Source: Pseudomonas deceptionensis (lineage in GTDB: Bacteria; Pseudomonadota; Gammaproteobacteria; Pseudomonadales; Pseudomonadaceae). From it: a stretch of 64,000 bases of DNA. Numbering within the stretch: the first letter of the stretch is position 1; each line of letters opens with the position of its first letter. Positions 1 to 8,112 of the stretch are shown here, piece by piece. Under the pieces are notes generated by a model, which ran no database searches, had not been told where the DNA came from, and saw only the letters and a program-made list of their open reading frames with translations. Where the stretch lies: contig NZ_FNUD01000002.1 of NCBI RefSeq assembly GCF_900106095.1, positions 4,175,501-4,239,500 of the forward strand. Reading direction: 5' to 3'. The position numbers and the translations under genes were made by a program.

Positions 1-255
1 ACTCAACTCACCCATGGCGGTCAGCATGATCACCGGCGTGGGGTATTGCTGGCGCAAGCGCTGGCACAGCATCAGGCCGTTGTCCCCGGGCAGCATCAGG
101 TCGAGAATGATCAAGTCCGGCGGCTGCAATGCCATCGCGGCCCACAGTGAAGCGCCATCGGTGGCCACCTCCACCGAATATCCATGCTGCACAAAAAATT
201 TCTTCAGTAGCGCAAGGACCTCAAGGTCATCGTCTACGATCAAAAGGCTGCTCAC
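1..255 (-). CDS. Response regulator receiver domain, 3' end outside window
   Basis: Reading the minus strand from a GTG at 255 gives 85 residues with a complete receiver-domain start. The acidic pair is D8-D9, the phospho-acceptor is D52 within LIILDLMLPG, and the conserved threonine is T79 in MLTAMG. This is a two-component response regulator, probably of the OmpR/PhoB class judging by the DLMLPG..G motif, but the output domain lies beyond position 1, so the class is an inference. A second GTG lies two codons upstream and is a possible alternative start. No sensor kinase is visible here; it would have to be to the left. Confidence 0.85.
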   Translation of the reverse strand, partial: MSSLLIVDDDLEVLALLKKFFVQHGYSVEVATDGASLWAAMALQPPDLIILDLMLPGDNGLMLCQRLRQQYPTPVIMLTAMGELS

Positions 256-427
256 CGGCACATATCACTTAAGGTCTGTAGGGCCTCACATCTAAAACTA
301 TTCAGCGCCCCGCGTCATATATTTCAACATGGCAACATAGTGTCAGCTCGGTAAGAAAGCAGACATATCCGGGCAAGCCGCGAATGCGAGCATCAGGCTC
401 CTTTCCTGCCAAGAATGTCTGCTGCCC

Positions 428-685
428 ATGCCTTCTGATACCCCGTCACTGATCCTGGAGCAACGACTGGTAAGACGTGCCAACGCAGCCCTGCACTGTC
501 GAGAAACCAGCCTGCACCTGTCGACCGATTGCGAAGAACTGGTTCTGCGCCGTTATATCGAGCATTACAGCCACGAAGGCGTGCAATGGGTCGAACGCAC
601 TCATCGGGTGCCGGTCAGTTCGCTTCTGAAATGGATGATTACCCATGGCGAGCCTCAAACCCTGACGCACGAAAACGACCTGTAG
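428..685 (+). CDS. Small hypothetical protein, 85 aa
   Basis: An 85-residue ORF divergent from the response regulator. No domain is recognised. The protein is arginine- and histidine-rich in the middle (LRRYIEHYSHEG) and has no signal peptide or membrane segment. No good ribosome binding site is visible before the ATG. An ORF of 85 codons overlaps it on the opposite strand, and codon usage was not computed. Its position in the gap between a response regulator and a hydrolase makes it plausible as a small conserved Pseudomonas protein, but existence and function are both uncertain. Confidence 0.45.
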   Translation: MPSDTPSLILEQRLVRRANAALHCRETSLHLSTDCEELVLRRYIEHYSHEGVQWVERTHRVPVSSLLKWMITHGEPQTLTHENDL

Positions 686-751
686 GGCGCTGGTGCCTGC
701 CACCCCGTTGCGCTTAGCATGCCTTCCCCACTTCTAGCCAAAGGGCCGGCC

Positions 752-1330
752 ATGCAACCTGTCAAAGCCGATGCGGCACTCATCATCATTGATATGCAAA
801 AAGGGATGTCCAGCCCCGTGTTGGGCCGCAGAAACAACCCGGATGCCGAGCTGAACGTGCGGCGCTTGCTAGATGCATGGCGACACACGCAGCGGCCCGT
901 GATCCATATCCGGCATATTTCCAGGGCCCCGGGTTCAGTGTTCTGGCCCGGCCAGGCAGGCTGCGAGTTTCAAGTCGCACTGACGCCGCTTGAGCTTGAG
1001 CACGTCGTTGAAAAAAACGTACCTGATGCATTCGCCAACACCGGCCTGGAACGGTGGCTGCGCACGCGCAACATTCAGCAGTTGATTTTCTGCGGCGTCA
1101 TCACCAACAACTCGGTGGAGTCCAGCGTGCGCTCAGCAGGTTGCCTGGGTTTTGACGCGACTGTGGTGGAGGATGCCTGCTACACATTCGATCAAACAGA
1201 CCTTACGGGTCGACTTTGGCCTGCCGAAGATGTGCATGCACTGTCGCTTGCCAACATGGCGATGGACTATGCCAAGGTCATGGACGCAAGCCAGGTGCTT
1301 GCGCGGCTGGGCCAAGCCACCCACCTCTGA
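752..1330 (+). CDS. Isochorismatase-like hydrolase with serine at the nucleophile position
   Basis: 192 residues with the isochorismatase/cysteine-hydrolase fold: LIIIDMQKG near the start (D14), EKNVPDAF (K88) and CGVITNNSVESSVRSAG. In most family members (nicotinamidases, N-carbamoyl amidases) the last block reads xxCVxxT with a catalytic cysteine; here that position is S121. The Asp and Lys of the triad are kept. True isochorismatases also lack the cysteine, so the protein could hydrolyse a vinyl ether or have another chemistry rather than act as an amidase. An upstream ATG at 719 is in frame, but 752 has AAAGGG before it and starts where the fold starts. Substrate unknown. A second protein with the same substitution lies at 21944. 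Confidence 0.8.
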   Translation: MQPVKADAALIIIDMQKGMSSPVLGRRNNPDAELNVRRLLDAWRHTQRPVIHIRHISRAPGSVFWPGQAGCEFQVALTPLELEHVVEKNVPDAFANTGLERWLRTRNIQQLIFCGVITNNSVESSVRSAGCLGFDATVVEDACYTFDQTDLTGRLWPAEDVHALSLANMAMDYAKVMDASQVLARLGQATHL

Positions 1331-1353
1331 GCCAAACCGGAACACCAATAGAA

Positions 1354-1375
1354 AGCCCCGCACAAAGGCGGGGCT
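1354..1375. terminator. Bidirectional terminator between convergent genes
   Basis: AGCCCCGC, a 6-base loop and GCGGGGCT form an 8-bp GC-rich stem, with A-rich sequence on the left and a short T-run on the right. It sits between the stop of the hydrolase (1330) and the stop of the permease on the other strand (1405), so it can serve both. Confidence 0.75.
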
Positions 1376-1404
1376 CAACATTTAACGCTCAGTTACAGCC
1401 AGGG

Positions 1405-2493
1405 TCAGGACACAGCTTCCAGCGCAGCTTTTTGCGCCTTGGTAATGGAGCGTCCGCGTACCCAGTTAAAGCAAATGGCGAGGATCAGCGCAAAACCGAC
1501 GTAGCCCAGCAGTGGGTAGACGGTGCCGACCAGCTTGCTGAAACCACCCAGGCTCAAGCCCAGGCCAACGCATACGGTCACTGCACTGGTCAGCTTGAAA
1601 CGGCTCGTTTCAGGCTTGGCAAAACGGGCGCTGAAAGCAAAGAACATCCCCACCGCCGTGCTGTAGACCATGCACACCAGCGCCACCGACATCACCACCG
1701 AGAGAATCGGCGAAATGCGCCCTGCCAGTGCCAGGGACGGCATTTCGATGCCCTGCAGCTGGTTGATGTTGGCGAACAGACCGATGTTCAACAGCAGGAT
1801 CAGCAGGCCAAGGCCCAGACCGCCCAGCACGCCGCCGAGGGCTGCGGCTTTGGGTTGCTTGGTCATGCCACCAATTACCGCCAGCATCGGGAAGCCTACG
1901 GCGATATTGAACGATGCATACAACAAGGCGCCGACAAACCAGTTGCCAGTGACCGTCTCGTTATTTTCGCGGGCAACCGCGTCGAGGGTCGCGATCGGGG
2001 CGTTGTAGCTGAAGATTGAATACGTAGTAATGATCAGAACCATGGCCAGCAGGAAAGGCATGACCGCACTGATCAGGTCGATGATGCGCTTGACGTTCAT
2101 GCACAGTGTGGCGATCACCAGCACGGTCATCAGTACACCGCCGAACAACGGAGGCAGATCGTACTGCTGGGCAAAGATCGAACCGCTACCGGCCAGCATC
2201 ACTACCCCGACGCCATACAGGAAGAAGGACAGCACCACGTCGACGACCAGGCCGACCCGGGCACCGAACAGGATATAAAGAACTTCCTTGTGCGAAGTGG
2301 CCTGCATCTTCGAGCTCATTCGAGCGATTTGCATACCGAGGAAAGCAAACATCAGACCACTCACCAGAGTGCCAACGATGCCTATAAGCCCATAGCCGGT
2401 GAAAAACTGCAGCACCTCCTGCCCGGAGGCAAAGCCGCCGCCAATCACTACGGACATGTAAGCAAGCGCAATCTGGATGGATTGTTTATTCAT
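1405..2493 (-). CDS. YkvI-family membrane transporter
   Basis: 362 residues, almost entirely hydrophobic, with about ten membrane segments. The N-terminus MNKQSIQIALAYMSVVIGGGFASGQEVLQFF carries the broken first helix (GGGFASGQE) typical of LeuT-fold carriers and of the YkvI family. Substrate is unknown; amino acids are a reasonable guess from the fold. The start at 2493 is chosen because the conserved first helix begins a few residues later and GAGAAA precedes it; an in-frame ATG 12 codons upstream adds no family-like sequence. It stands alone, convergent with the upstream hydrolase gene. Confidence 0.8.
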   Translation of the reverse strand: MNKQSIQIALAYMSVVIGGGFASGQEVLQFFTGYGLIGIVGTLVSGLMFAFLGMQIARMSSKMQATSHKEVLYILFGARVGLVVDVVLSFFLYGVGVVMLAGSGSIFAQQYDLPPLFGGVLMTVLVIATLCMNVKRIIDLISAVMPFLLAMVLIITTYSIFSYNAPIATLDAVARENNETVTGNWFVGALLYASFNIAVGFPMLAVIGGMTKQPKAAALGGVLGGLGLGLLILLLNIGLFANINQLQGIEMPSLALAGRISPILSVVMSVALVCMVYSTAVGMFFAFSARFAKPETSRFKLTSAVTVCVGLGLSLGGFSKLVGTVYPLLGYVGFALILAICFNWVRGRSITKAQKAALEAVS

Positions 2494-2920
2494 TACACTA
2501 TTTCTCGTTCTTAGACTTATTAGGTGCACGGGAAACGAGAGCGAGCAGAAGTCCTCTCGATTCCATGGAGCGACAATATCCGTGGCAGCACAACAAACCG
2601 CTCTGGCTGGTTGTTTTGGGCAGGTATGCGACGCCGAGCGCAGTATAGGAAGTGTTGGCCAGCCATTTTCACCATATACACAGCCATATCTGGTGAAAAC
2701 ACGCTGTCAAAATCGATAGGGCACAGGGTTTATCTCGAACATGACAATATTGACCGCAAAAAGCCGCGACACATTTTGATACAAGTAGGCTTTTATAAAT
2801 CAAGTACTTAGCGTGAGGCGCTCACAACAGCGAAAGCCTCATGCTCACAGCCGAGGTCAAAATCGAGATGTCCCGCCACTCGAAACGCCGTGGGGGGTTC
2901 CCACCTTCGGGGGGATGCGC
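2494..2920. other. 427-bp intergenic region, no gene
   Basis: Lies upstream of the YkvI-type gene and downstream of the DUF2867 gene (both minus strand). Plus- and minus-strand reading frames here are short and have no recognisable protein features. The one structured element is an inverted repeat with 9-bp arms, TTTTCACCA at 2666-2674 and TGGTGAAAA at 2691-2699. It could be an operator for the permease, about 180 bp from its start. Sequence near 2890-2915 is G-rich and could form a weak hairpin after the minus-strand gene. Confidence 0.5.
2666..2699. promoter_or_regulatory. Inverted repeat upstream of YkvI-type permease
   Basis: Perfect 9-bp arms (TTTTCACCA / TGGTGAAAA) separated by 16 bases in a region without genes. 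The spacing suits a dimeric regulator better than a terminator, because no T-run follows. Its distance from the permease start (about 175 bp) is long for an operator, so the role is open. Confidence 0.35.
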
Positions 2921-3421
2921 CTATTGGTTCGCGGGCTTTGACGCGGCCTCATCAAGCTTGCGCTTGAGCCGCCTGAAATGGCCATTGACGATCAATTTAT
3001 GAGCTGGACCAACCGGCAACATATAGAGACGGCCAAAAGCGTTATGCGTTACGACAGACGACGTGATCGTGAGCACACGATTTGTGATTGAAAGACAAAC
3101 CATGACATCCAGATGCCGGTCACGCTCGGTCAAGACCAACAGTTCTGGAGCACTGTGCTCCACCAGAAAGAAATCAAGATGGTCACCTGCTTGCACAGCC
3201 CCTCGCTTGACCCCGGAAAACCCGCCGATGCGCTTCACACCAAAAAACGAAGAAATCACATCCCGTGTTCGGAAAGCCATGCGCATGAACCATCCCTGCT
3301 CGCCCGTCATGAGATTCCAGGCTTCAAGCGCAGTGATTTCAACAGGGAGCGGGAGCGATCTGCTGTCATGGTAATCAAGTTCGGACAGATTACGCAGAGT
3401 GTGAAGAGGTGGTGTGGCCAT
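2921..3421 (-). CDS. DUF2867-type protein
   Basis: 166 residues with a pattern I recognise as DUF2867: an N-terminal region with the aromatic block EAWNLMTGEQGWFMRMAF, then SSFFGVKRIGGFSG, AGDHLDFFLVEH and a C-terminal segment ending in a basic helix (HFRRLKRKLDE). DUF2867 occurs alone or fused to NAD-binding oxidoreductase domains; its activity is not established. Soluble, no signal peptide. The ATG at 3421 follows GGGAGA at a suitable distance; a TTG one codon earlier is not needed. Confidence 0.7.
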   Translation of the reverse strand: MATPPLHTLRNLSELDYHDSRSLPLPVEITALEAWNLMTGEQGWFMRMAFRTRDVISSFFGVKRIGGFSGVKRGAVQAGDHLDFFLVEHSAPELLVLTERDRHLDVMVCLSITNRVLTITSSVVTHNAFGRLYMLPVGPAHKLIVNGHFRRLKRKLDEAASKPANQ

Positions 3422-3494
3422 CAAATGCTATCTCCCTGATAGACGTGAAAGTCCTGTTTCTTGTCTTCTGGCGACTGACCAAGCGCTACTGAGC

Positions 3495-3890
3495 TCAGCG
3501 CCCCGGCTGCCATTGCGCATAGACTGAAAGCTGATCATCTTGCAGCCATGCAACGTCGTGCTCACCCCAAATATGGTACTGCGGTCGCACGCCGGGATCC
3601 TCGTCCAGGGTCGCCATCCGAACAATCACCGCCGAAGCGCCGATTCGTTCTGCCAACAGGTGGCAACCGCATAGAGAGCAAAAGCGACGCAGCTTCCCGG
3701 GGGAAGACTCGTAGTTGCTCAGCTTGTCCTGGCCCCTCGTCCAACGGAAATGCTCACGCAATACACCAGCAGTGGTGACGAATGCTGCAGCATGCGTTTT
3801 TCGACACGAGTGACAATGACAGTGGCTCACGGGCATGTCGATACGGTCAATTTCATATCCGATGGCACCGCACGCGCAGCTTCCTTTCAT
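3495..3890 (-). CDS. GFA/CENP-V family zinc protein
   Basis: 131 residues with the cysteine pattern of the glutathione-dependent formaldehyde-activating (GFA) family: C5-x-C7, then C24-x-C26-x2-C29 in HCHCHSC, and C71-x2-C74-x-C76 in RFCSLCGC. These bind two zinc ions in family members. Few GFA proteins have a proven reaction, so a role in formaldehyde metabolism should not be assumed. The ATG at 3890 is preceded by AAAGGA; the 70 codons upstream in frame run into low-conservation sequence and are excluded. Confidence 0.85.
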   Translation of the reverse strand: MKGSCACGAIGYEIDRIDMPVSHCHCHSCRKTHAAAFVTTAGVLREHFRWTRGQDKLSNYESSPGKLRRFCSLCGCHLLAERIGASAVIVRMATLDEDPGVRPQYHIWGEHDVAWLQDDQLSVYAQWQPGR

Positions 3891-4100
3891 CACATGATCC
3901 TTTGTTCTGAGTTCTTTCGGGCAGGATGGGAGGTTTAGCATAAATCCTGCTGTTCGTAGTGCCGAACGCAGGTCAGCAGAGCAATGCGCAGGCGTCAGCT
4001 TGAACCCATTACAAAAGAGTGAAGTGAGAGAGCGAGCCTTGGTAAATGATGGGATTGATGTGACGTGATGCGGGGCTTTCCCAAACCCCAGAAACGACAA

Positions 4101-4120
4101 AGCCCGCCAAAAGGCGGGCT
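4101..4120 (-). terminator. Terminator after tRNA-Ser
   Basis: AGCCCGCC and GGCGGGCT form an 8-bp stem around a 4-base loop, followed on the minus strand by TTTGTCGTTT. It lies 17 bases beyond the tRNA 3' end. Confidence 0.8.
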
Positions 4121-4136
4121 CTGCGGTGCAGCAATA

Positions 4137-4224
4137 TGGCGGAGGCGATGGGATTCGAACTCATGGACCTGTTACAGTCGACGGTTTTCAAGACCGTTGC
4201 CTTAAACCACTCGGCCACACCTCC
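4137..4224 (-). tRNA. tRNA-Ser (anticodon UGA)
   Basis: An 88-nt class II tRNA on the minus strand. It begins GGAGGTGTGGCCGAGTGG and ends with a matching acceptor arm and an encoded CCA. The anticodon loop reads CTTGAAA, giving anticodon TGA (decodes UCA/UCG and others). The T-arm GTTCGAATCCC and a long variable arm typical of serine tRNAs are present. It stands alone with its own terminator. Confidence 0.96.
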
Positions 4225-4347
4225 TAACGTTGTTTCGGGCGCCATAATACCTGAATGAAACACGTTGTCAAACTCTCTTGATCGCTTGTTTCAGAGCCTC
4301 TGCTATGATCTTTGCTACTTAACATTTCAAACCACAGGAGTATCGCC

Positions 4348-5019
4348 ATGCGCGAACAGGATTACGCAGTTAATAACAGCGTGCAGGCCGAGCAGCTAGA
4401 GGTTAGTCGCGTCCTGCGCAACACATACGGTTTGCTGGCTCTTACCCTGGCTTTCAGCGGTGTGATGGCTTACGTCTCGCAGCAGATGCGGGTCGGCTAC
4501 CCTAATATTTTTGTCGTCCTCATCGGTTTCTACGGCCTGTTCTTCTTGACGAACAAGCTGCGTGATTCGGCATGGGGCCTGGTGTCCGCTTTTGCCCTGA
4601 CAGGTTTCATGGGTTTCCTGCTGGGCCCAATCCTTAACCGCTTCCTGGGCATGCAGGGCGGCGCTGAAGTCGTCAGTTCGGCATTTGCAATGACGGCTCT
4701 GGTGTTTGGCGGCCTGTCTGCCTATGTGCTGATTACCCGCAAGGACATGAGCTTCCTGGGCGGCTTCATCACTGCCGGCTTCTTTGTGCTGCTGGGCGCG
4801 ACGCTGGCGAGCTTCTTCTTCCAGGTCAGCGGCCTGCAACTGGCGATCAGCGCAGGCTTCGTACTGTTCTCTTCGGTCTGCATCCTGTTCCAGACCAGCG
4901 CCATCATCCATGGCGGTGAGCGCAACTACATCATGGCCACCATCAGCCTTTATGTGTCGATCTACAACCTGTTCATCAGCCTGCTGCAAATTTTCGGCAT
5001 CATGAGCCGCGACGACTGA
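4348..5019 (+). CDS. Bax inhibitor-1 (YccA/YbhL) family membrane protein
   Basis: 223 residues with about seven membrane helices and the BI-1 family ending, where a conserved stretch (SIYNLFISLLQIFGIMSRDD) follows the last helix and carries the acidic residues. Bacterial members include YccA, a modulator of the FtsH protease, and calcium-leak proteins such as BsYetJ; which role applies here is not shown by the sequence. The start at 4348 has ACAGGAG seven bases upstream. A terminator follows at 5040. Confidence 0.9.
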   Translation: MREQDYAVNNSVQAEQLEVSRVLRNTYGLLALTLAFSGVMAYVSQQMRVGYPNIFVVLIGFYGLFFLTNKLRDSAWGLVSAFALTGFMGFLLGPILNRFLGMQGGAEVVSSAFAMTALVFGGLSAYVLITRKDMSFLGGFITAGFFVLLGATLASFFFQVSGLQLAISAGFVLFSSVCILFQTSAIIHGGERNYIMATISLYVSIYNLFISLLQIFGIMSRDD

Positions 5020-5039
5020 TAAACACCTGCTACACAAAA

Positions 5040-5060
5040 GCCCGCTTCGGCGGGCTTTTT
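5040..5060 (+). terminator. Rho-independent terminator after BI-1 gene
   Basis: GCCCGC, a TTCG tetraloop, GCGGGC and then a run of five T's. Confidence 0.9.
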
Positions 5061-5130
5061 GTTGTCTGCTGCAAGCATCTTTGGGCATCTAGCTTTATCA
5101 TTGCCGCAGATTTGCTGACAGAGCCCCACC

Positions 5131-5523
5131 ATGAAATTTGCCATTGCCCTTTATTCAGCAGCCCATGCACCCTCCTCCCGCCGAGCCCTGCGCTTTGCCG
5201 AGGCGGCGTTGGCGGGCGGCCATGAAATTGTTCGGTTGTTCTTCTATCAGGACGGCGTTCACAGCGCCTCGAGCAATATCGTAACGCCGCAGGACGAGCA
5301 AGACATCGCTCAGCAATGGGCGAACTTTGTCAGCCTCCACCAGCTCGATGGCGTGGTCTGCATTGCCGCCGCCTTGCGCCGTGGCGTATTGAATGAAGAT
5401 GAGGCCGCACGCTATCAACGCCCCGGCGTCAATGTGAAAGCACCCTGGGAATTGTCCGGGCTGGGGCAGTTACACGACGCCATTCAATCGGCTGATCGAC
5501 TGATCTGCTTCGGAGGGCCTTGA
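5131..5523 (+). CDS. tusD: Sulfur relay protein TusD
   Basis: 130 residues of the DsrE-like fold. The sulfur-accepting cysteine is C77 in VVCIAAALRRGV, matching the active-site block of E. coli TusD. In the TusBCD complex it takes persulfide sulfur from TusA and passes it to TusE, which delivers it to MnmA for 2-thiolation of U34 in Lys, Glu and Gln tRNAs. First gene of the tusDCBE-ybiB run; tusC starts two bases after its stop. Confidence 0.95.
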   Translation: MKFAIALYSAAHAPSSRRALRFAEAALAGGHEIVRLFFYQDGVHSASSNIVTPQDEQDIAQQWANFVSLHQLDGVVCIAAALRRGVLNEDEAARYQRPGVNVKAPWELSGLGQLHDAIQSADRLICFGGP

Positions 5524-5524
5524 T

Positions 5525-5887
5525 ATGCCCAAGTCACTTTTGATTATCAGCCGCCAGGCGCCGTGGTCCGGCCCCGGTGCCAAAGAAGCACTGGATATCG
5601 TGCTGGCAGGCGGTGCCTTTGATTTGCCTATCGGCCTGCTGTTTATGGATGACGGTACTTTTCAGCTGTTGCCGGAACAAAACGCCGCCGTCATTGAACA
5701 GAAAAACCTTACGGCCAATCTGCAGGCCTTGTCCCTGTTCGGCGTTGATGACCTGTATGCCTGCAACCATAGTCTGACCGAGCGCGGCATTTCGCCAGCC
5801 AGCCTGGCGGTGCCTGACGTGCAGCCGTTGTCCGCAGAAGAAATCCGGGCACTTTTTGACCGTTATGACCAAGTGATCACACTCTGA
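5525..5887 (+). CDS. tusC: Sulfur relay protein TusC
   Basis: 120 residues, the TusC member of the DsrE-like TusBCD hexamer (DsrF equivalent). It opens MPKSLLIISRQAPWSGPGAKEALD, a family-typical first strand and helix. It has no catalytic cysteine of its own and is structural within the complex. Its stop overlaps the tusB start (TGATG), so the two are likely translationally coupled. Confidence 0.93.
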   Translation: MPKSLLIISRQAPWSGPGAKEALDIVLAGGAFDLPIGLLFMDDGTFQLLPEQNAAVIEQKNLTANLQALSLFGVDDLYACNHSLTERGISPASLAVPDVQPLSAEEIRALFDRYDQVITL

Positions 5888-6174
5888 TGACAACCCTACA
5901 CGTTCTGAGCCACTCGCCCTTTTCAGACACCCGCCTGGGTAGCTGCCTGCGCTTGCTGAGCGATGAAGATGCGCTGCTGCTATGCGGCGATGCGGTATAC
6001 GCCCTGCAGCCTCAAAGTAGCGCTCTGAAGTCGCTGGAAGATAAAACCGTCTTTATCCTTGAAGAGGACTTGCTGGCACGCAACCTTGAATGCCCGGCAT
6101 GGGCAACATGTGTGGATTACCCGGCTTTCGTCGAGCTGTCGATTCAGTATGACAAGGTCAACAGCTGGCTATGA
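5887..6174 (+). CDS. tusB: Sulfur relay protein TusB
   Basis: 95 residues, the DsrH-like third member of TusBCD. It begins MTTLHVLSHSPFSDTRLGSCLRLL and has CGDAVYAL in the middle, as expected for the family. It overlaps tusC by one base and tusE by four (ATGA), so tusC, tusB and tusE are probably made in fixed proportions. Confidence 0.92.
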   Translation: MTTLHVLSHSPFSDTRLGSCLRLLSDEDALLLCGDAVYALQPQSSALKSLEDKTVFILEEDLLARNLECPAWATCVDYPAFVELSIQYDKVNSWL

Positions 6175-6506
6175 ATGTGCTTACTCTCAACGGTAAAAAT
6201 ATCGAACTGGACAAGGACGGCTACCTCCTCGACCTTAACGACTGGTCTGCCGACGTTGCCCAAGCCCTTGCCGCTCAAGCTGGCATTGAATTAAGCCCCG
6301 AACACTGGGAAATCCTTGAGCTGCTGCGCAGTTTTTATCAGGAGTTCCAGCTCTCGCCTGCCACTCGCCCCCTGATTAAGTACACCGCACTGAAACTGGG
6401 GCCTGAAAAAGGCAACAGTTTGCACCTCAACCGCCTGTTTAATGGCACTCCAGCCAAACTCGCCGCCAAGCTGGCGGGCCTGCCCAAGCCGACCAATTGC
6501 CTATGA
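6171..6506 (+). CDS. tusE: Sulfur relay protein TusE (DsrC-like)
   Basis: 111 residues of the DsrC/TusE family. The swinging C-terminal arm ends in ..KPTNCL, with the sulfur-carrying cysteine C110 as the next-to-last residue. It receives sulfur from TusD and passes it to MnmA. RSFYQEFQLSPATRPLIKY is the family's central block. Only the terminal arm cysteine is present, as in TusE rather than the two-cysteine DsrC of sulfur oxidisers. It overlaps ybiB by four bases. Confidence 0.95.
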   Translation: MNVLTLNGKNIELDKDGYLLDLNDWSADVAQALAAQAGIELSPEHWEILELLRSFYQEFQLSPATRPLIKYTALKLGPEKGNSLHLNRLFNGTPAKLAAKLAGLPKPTNCL

Positions 6507-7504
6507 ACGCTCCTGCTGCGCTGACTCTTGAAACCCCTGCCGAGCACCCTTTTGCGCAATTTGTGCGCATCCTGGGCAAAGGCAAACGCGGGGCGCGCAA
6601 TCTGACCCGCGAAGAAGCCCGCGAGGCGATGGGCATGCTGCTTGACGAAAAGGCAGAAGACACGCAATTGGGTGCCTTCCTGATGCTGCTGCGGCACAAG
6701 GAAGAAAGCCCTGAGGAACTGGCCGGCTTCACCGAGGCTGTAAGGGAACGTCTGACAGCGCCCGAGATCAAGGTCGACATTGACTGGCCAACGTATGCGG
6801 GCAAAAAACGTCACTTGCCCTGGTATCTGCTGGCCGCCAAGTGCCTGGCGCAGAACGGCGTACGCATCTTGATGCATGGCGGCGGCGCCCATACGGCAGG
6901 CCGGATGTACAGCGAACAACTGCTGGATGAACTTGCCATTCCGCTGTGCCGCAACTGGCAAAGCGTCAACGAGGCGCTGGATACAGGCAATCTGGCGTTT
7001 ATTCCGCTACAGGACTGGGCGCCGCAACTACAGCGCATGATCGACCTGCGCAATACCCTGGGCCTGCGCTCGCCGATCCACTCCCTGGCACGCATTCTCA
7101 ACCCTCTGGGGGCGCGTTGCGGCCTTCAAAGCATCTTTCATCCGGGCTATCAGAGTGTGCATCGCGAGGCCAGCGGTTTACTGGGCGACACCAGCATCGT
7201 GGTCAAGGGGGATGGCGGCGAAGTCGAAATCAACCCGGACACACTGAGTCATCTTTACGGCACCACCGCGGGCGTTAGTTGGGACGAGGAATGGCCAGCC
7301 TTGTCTGCGCAACGCCACGTCAAACCCGCGTCGCTGGACCCCGAGCACCTCAAGGCGCTCTGGCGCGGTGAAGTCGAAGACAGCTACCCGCAACTGGCCC
7401 TGCTTTCAACCATGGCCCTGGCATTACGAGGGCTGGGCACGCCCCGGGAGCAAGCCTTTGAGCTGGCACAGCGCTATTGGGAAAATCGAGACAAATCGAT
7501 TTAA
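6503..7504 (+). CDS. ybiB: YbiB/TrpD2 glycosyltransferase-fold protein
   Basis: 333 residues with the anthranilate phosphoribosyltransferase fold: an N-terminal helical domain (residues 10-75, with NLTREEAREAMGMLL), then the alpha/beta domain. The PRPP-binding GTGGD loop of TrpD is replaced by MHGGGAHT, which argues against TrpD activity; E. coli YbiB (TrpD2) binds nucleic acid instead. It starts at an ATGA overlap with tusE, as the last gene of the tus run; a link to tRNA thiolation is a guess from position. Confidence 0.9.
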   Translation: MNAPAALTLETPAEHPFAQFVRILGKGKRGARNLTREEAREAMGMLLDEKAEDTQLGAFLMLLRHKEESPEELAGFTEAVRERLTAPEIKVDIDWPTYAGKKRHLPWYLLAAKCLAQNGVRILMHGGGAHTAGRMYSEQLLDELAIPLCRNWQSVNEALDTGNLAFIPLQDWAPQLQRMIDLRNTLGLRSPIHSLARILNPLGARCGLQSIFHPGYQSVHREASGLLGDTSIVVKGDGGEVEINPDTLSHLYGTTAGVSWDEEWPALSAQRHVKPASLDPEHLKALWRGEVEDSYPQLALLSTMALALRGLGTPREQAFELAQRYWENRDKSI

Positions 7505-7549
7505 ACCTGTTGCTGTCCATCCGATTCTGCCTTTTTGCGAGACCGCCCT

Positions 7550-7777
7550 ATGCTTATTCCCTACGACCAGCTTGAACCCGACACCCTCACCCGCCTGATC
7601 GAAGACTTCGTAAGCCGCGATGGCACTGACAACGGTGATGACACGCCCCAGGAGACCCGCGTGCTGCGTGTCCGTCATGCGCTGAGCAAAGGCCAAGCCG
7701 TTATTTTTTTCGACCTGGAAAGCCAGCAATGCCAGCTAATGCCCAAGCACGCAGTGCCAAAAGAGTTCTTTGATTAA
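7550..7777 (+). CDS. yheU: YheU (UPF0270) family protein
   Basis: 75 residues, close in length to E. coli YheU (about 72). It opens MLIPYDQLEPDTLTRLIEDFVSRDGTD, the family signature. Function unknown. It overlaps by four bases the stop of the convergent CsrA-type gene, so there is no space for a terminator between them. Confidence 0.9.
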   Translation: MLIPYDQLEPDTLTRLIEDFVSRDGTDNGDDTPQETRVLRVRHALSKGQAVIFFDLESQQCQLMPKHAVPKEFFD

Positions 7778-7977
7778 TCCTTTGCGTGGGGTCCGCCCGC
7801 AAGGTGCCCAGCCTTCTGGTCTTTAATCTGCTCATAGATTTCTGATCGATGAATAATGATGCGCTTGGGGGCCTCGAACCCCAAGCGCACGCTTTTACCG
7901 TTAACGGCAACAACACACAGGGTGACTTCTGATCCGATTGAAATACACTCGCCCGCTGCACGATTGAGTATCTGCAT
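7774..7977 (-). CDS. Divergent CsrA/Rsm-family RNA-binding protein
   Basis: 67 residues. It begins MQILNRAAGECISIGSEVTL and ends with an extension after the CsrA core, VRLGFEAPKRIIIHRSEIYEQI. The two residues that contact GGA in CsrA, L4 and R44, are both kept, so RNA binding to Shine-Dalgarno-like sites is likely. The sequence departs from the usual MLILTR..GE start, and the tail (KDQKAGHLAGGPHAKD) is unlike RsmA or RsmE. Probably an extra Rsm paralogue. An earlier in-frame ATG at 7986 leaves no room for a ribosome site; 7977 is preferred. Confidence 0.85.
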   Translation of the reverse strand: MQILNRAAGECISIGSEVTLCVVAVNGKSVRLGFEAPKRIIIHRSEIYEQIKDQKAGHLAGGPHAKD

Positions 7978-8112
7978 GGCTCTCATCCTCAGATCTGGGT
8001 AGCCACAAAGACTGCACTCCGTAAGACTACCCTTCAATCCCTACAAACGAATTCAGCGCACACCTACCACTTCCTCAGACACCTCCTACATGCTAACGGG
8101 TGAACAAGCCTT

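Noticed and set aside
1216..2019. 267-codon plus-strand ORF
   Set aside because: Covers the end of the hydrolase gene in another frame and the YkvI-type gene in antisense; Gln/His/Arg-rich, no domain.
2524..2811. 95-codon ORF in the gene-free region after 2494
   Set aside because: No ribosome site, no domain, ends without terminator; composition unlike neighbouring genes.
4009..4263. Minus-strand ORF across the tRNA
   Set aside because: It runs through the tRNA-Ser gene, which explains its sequence.
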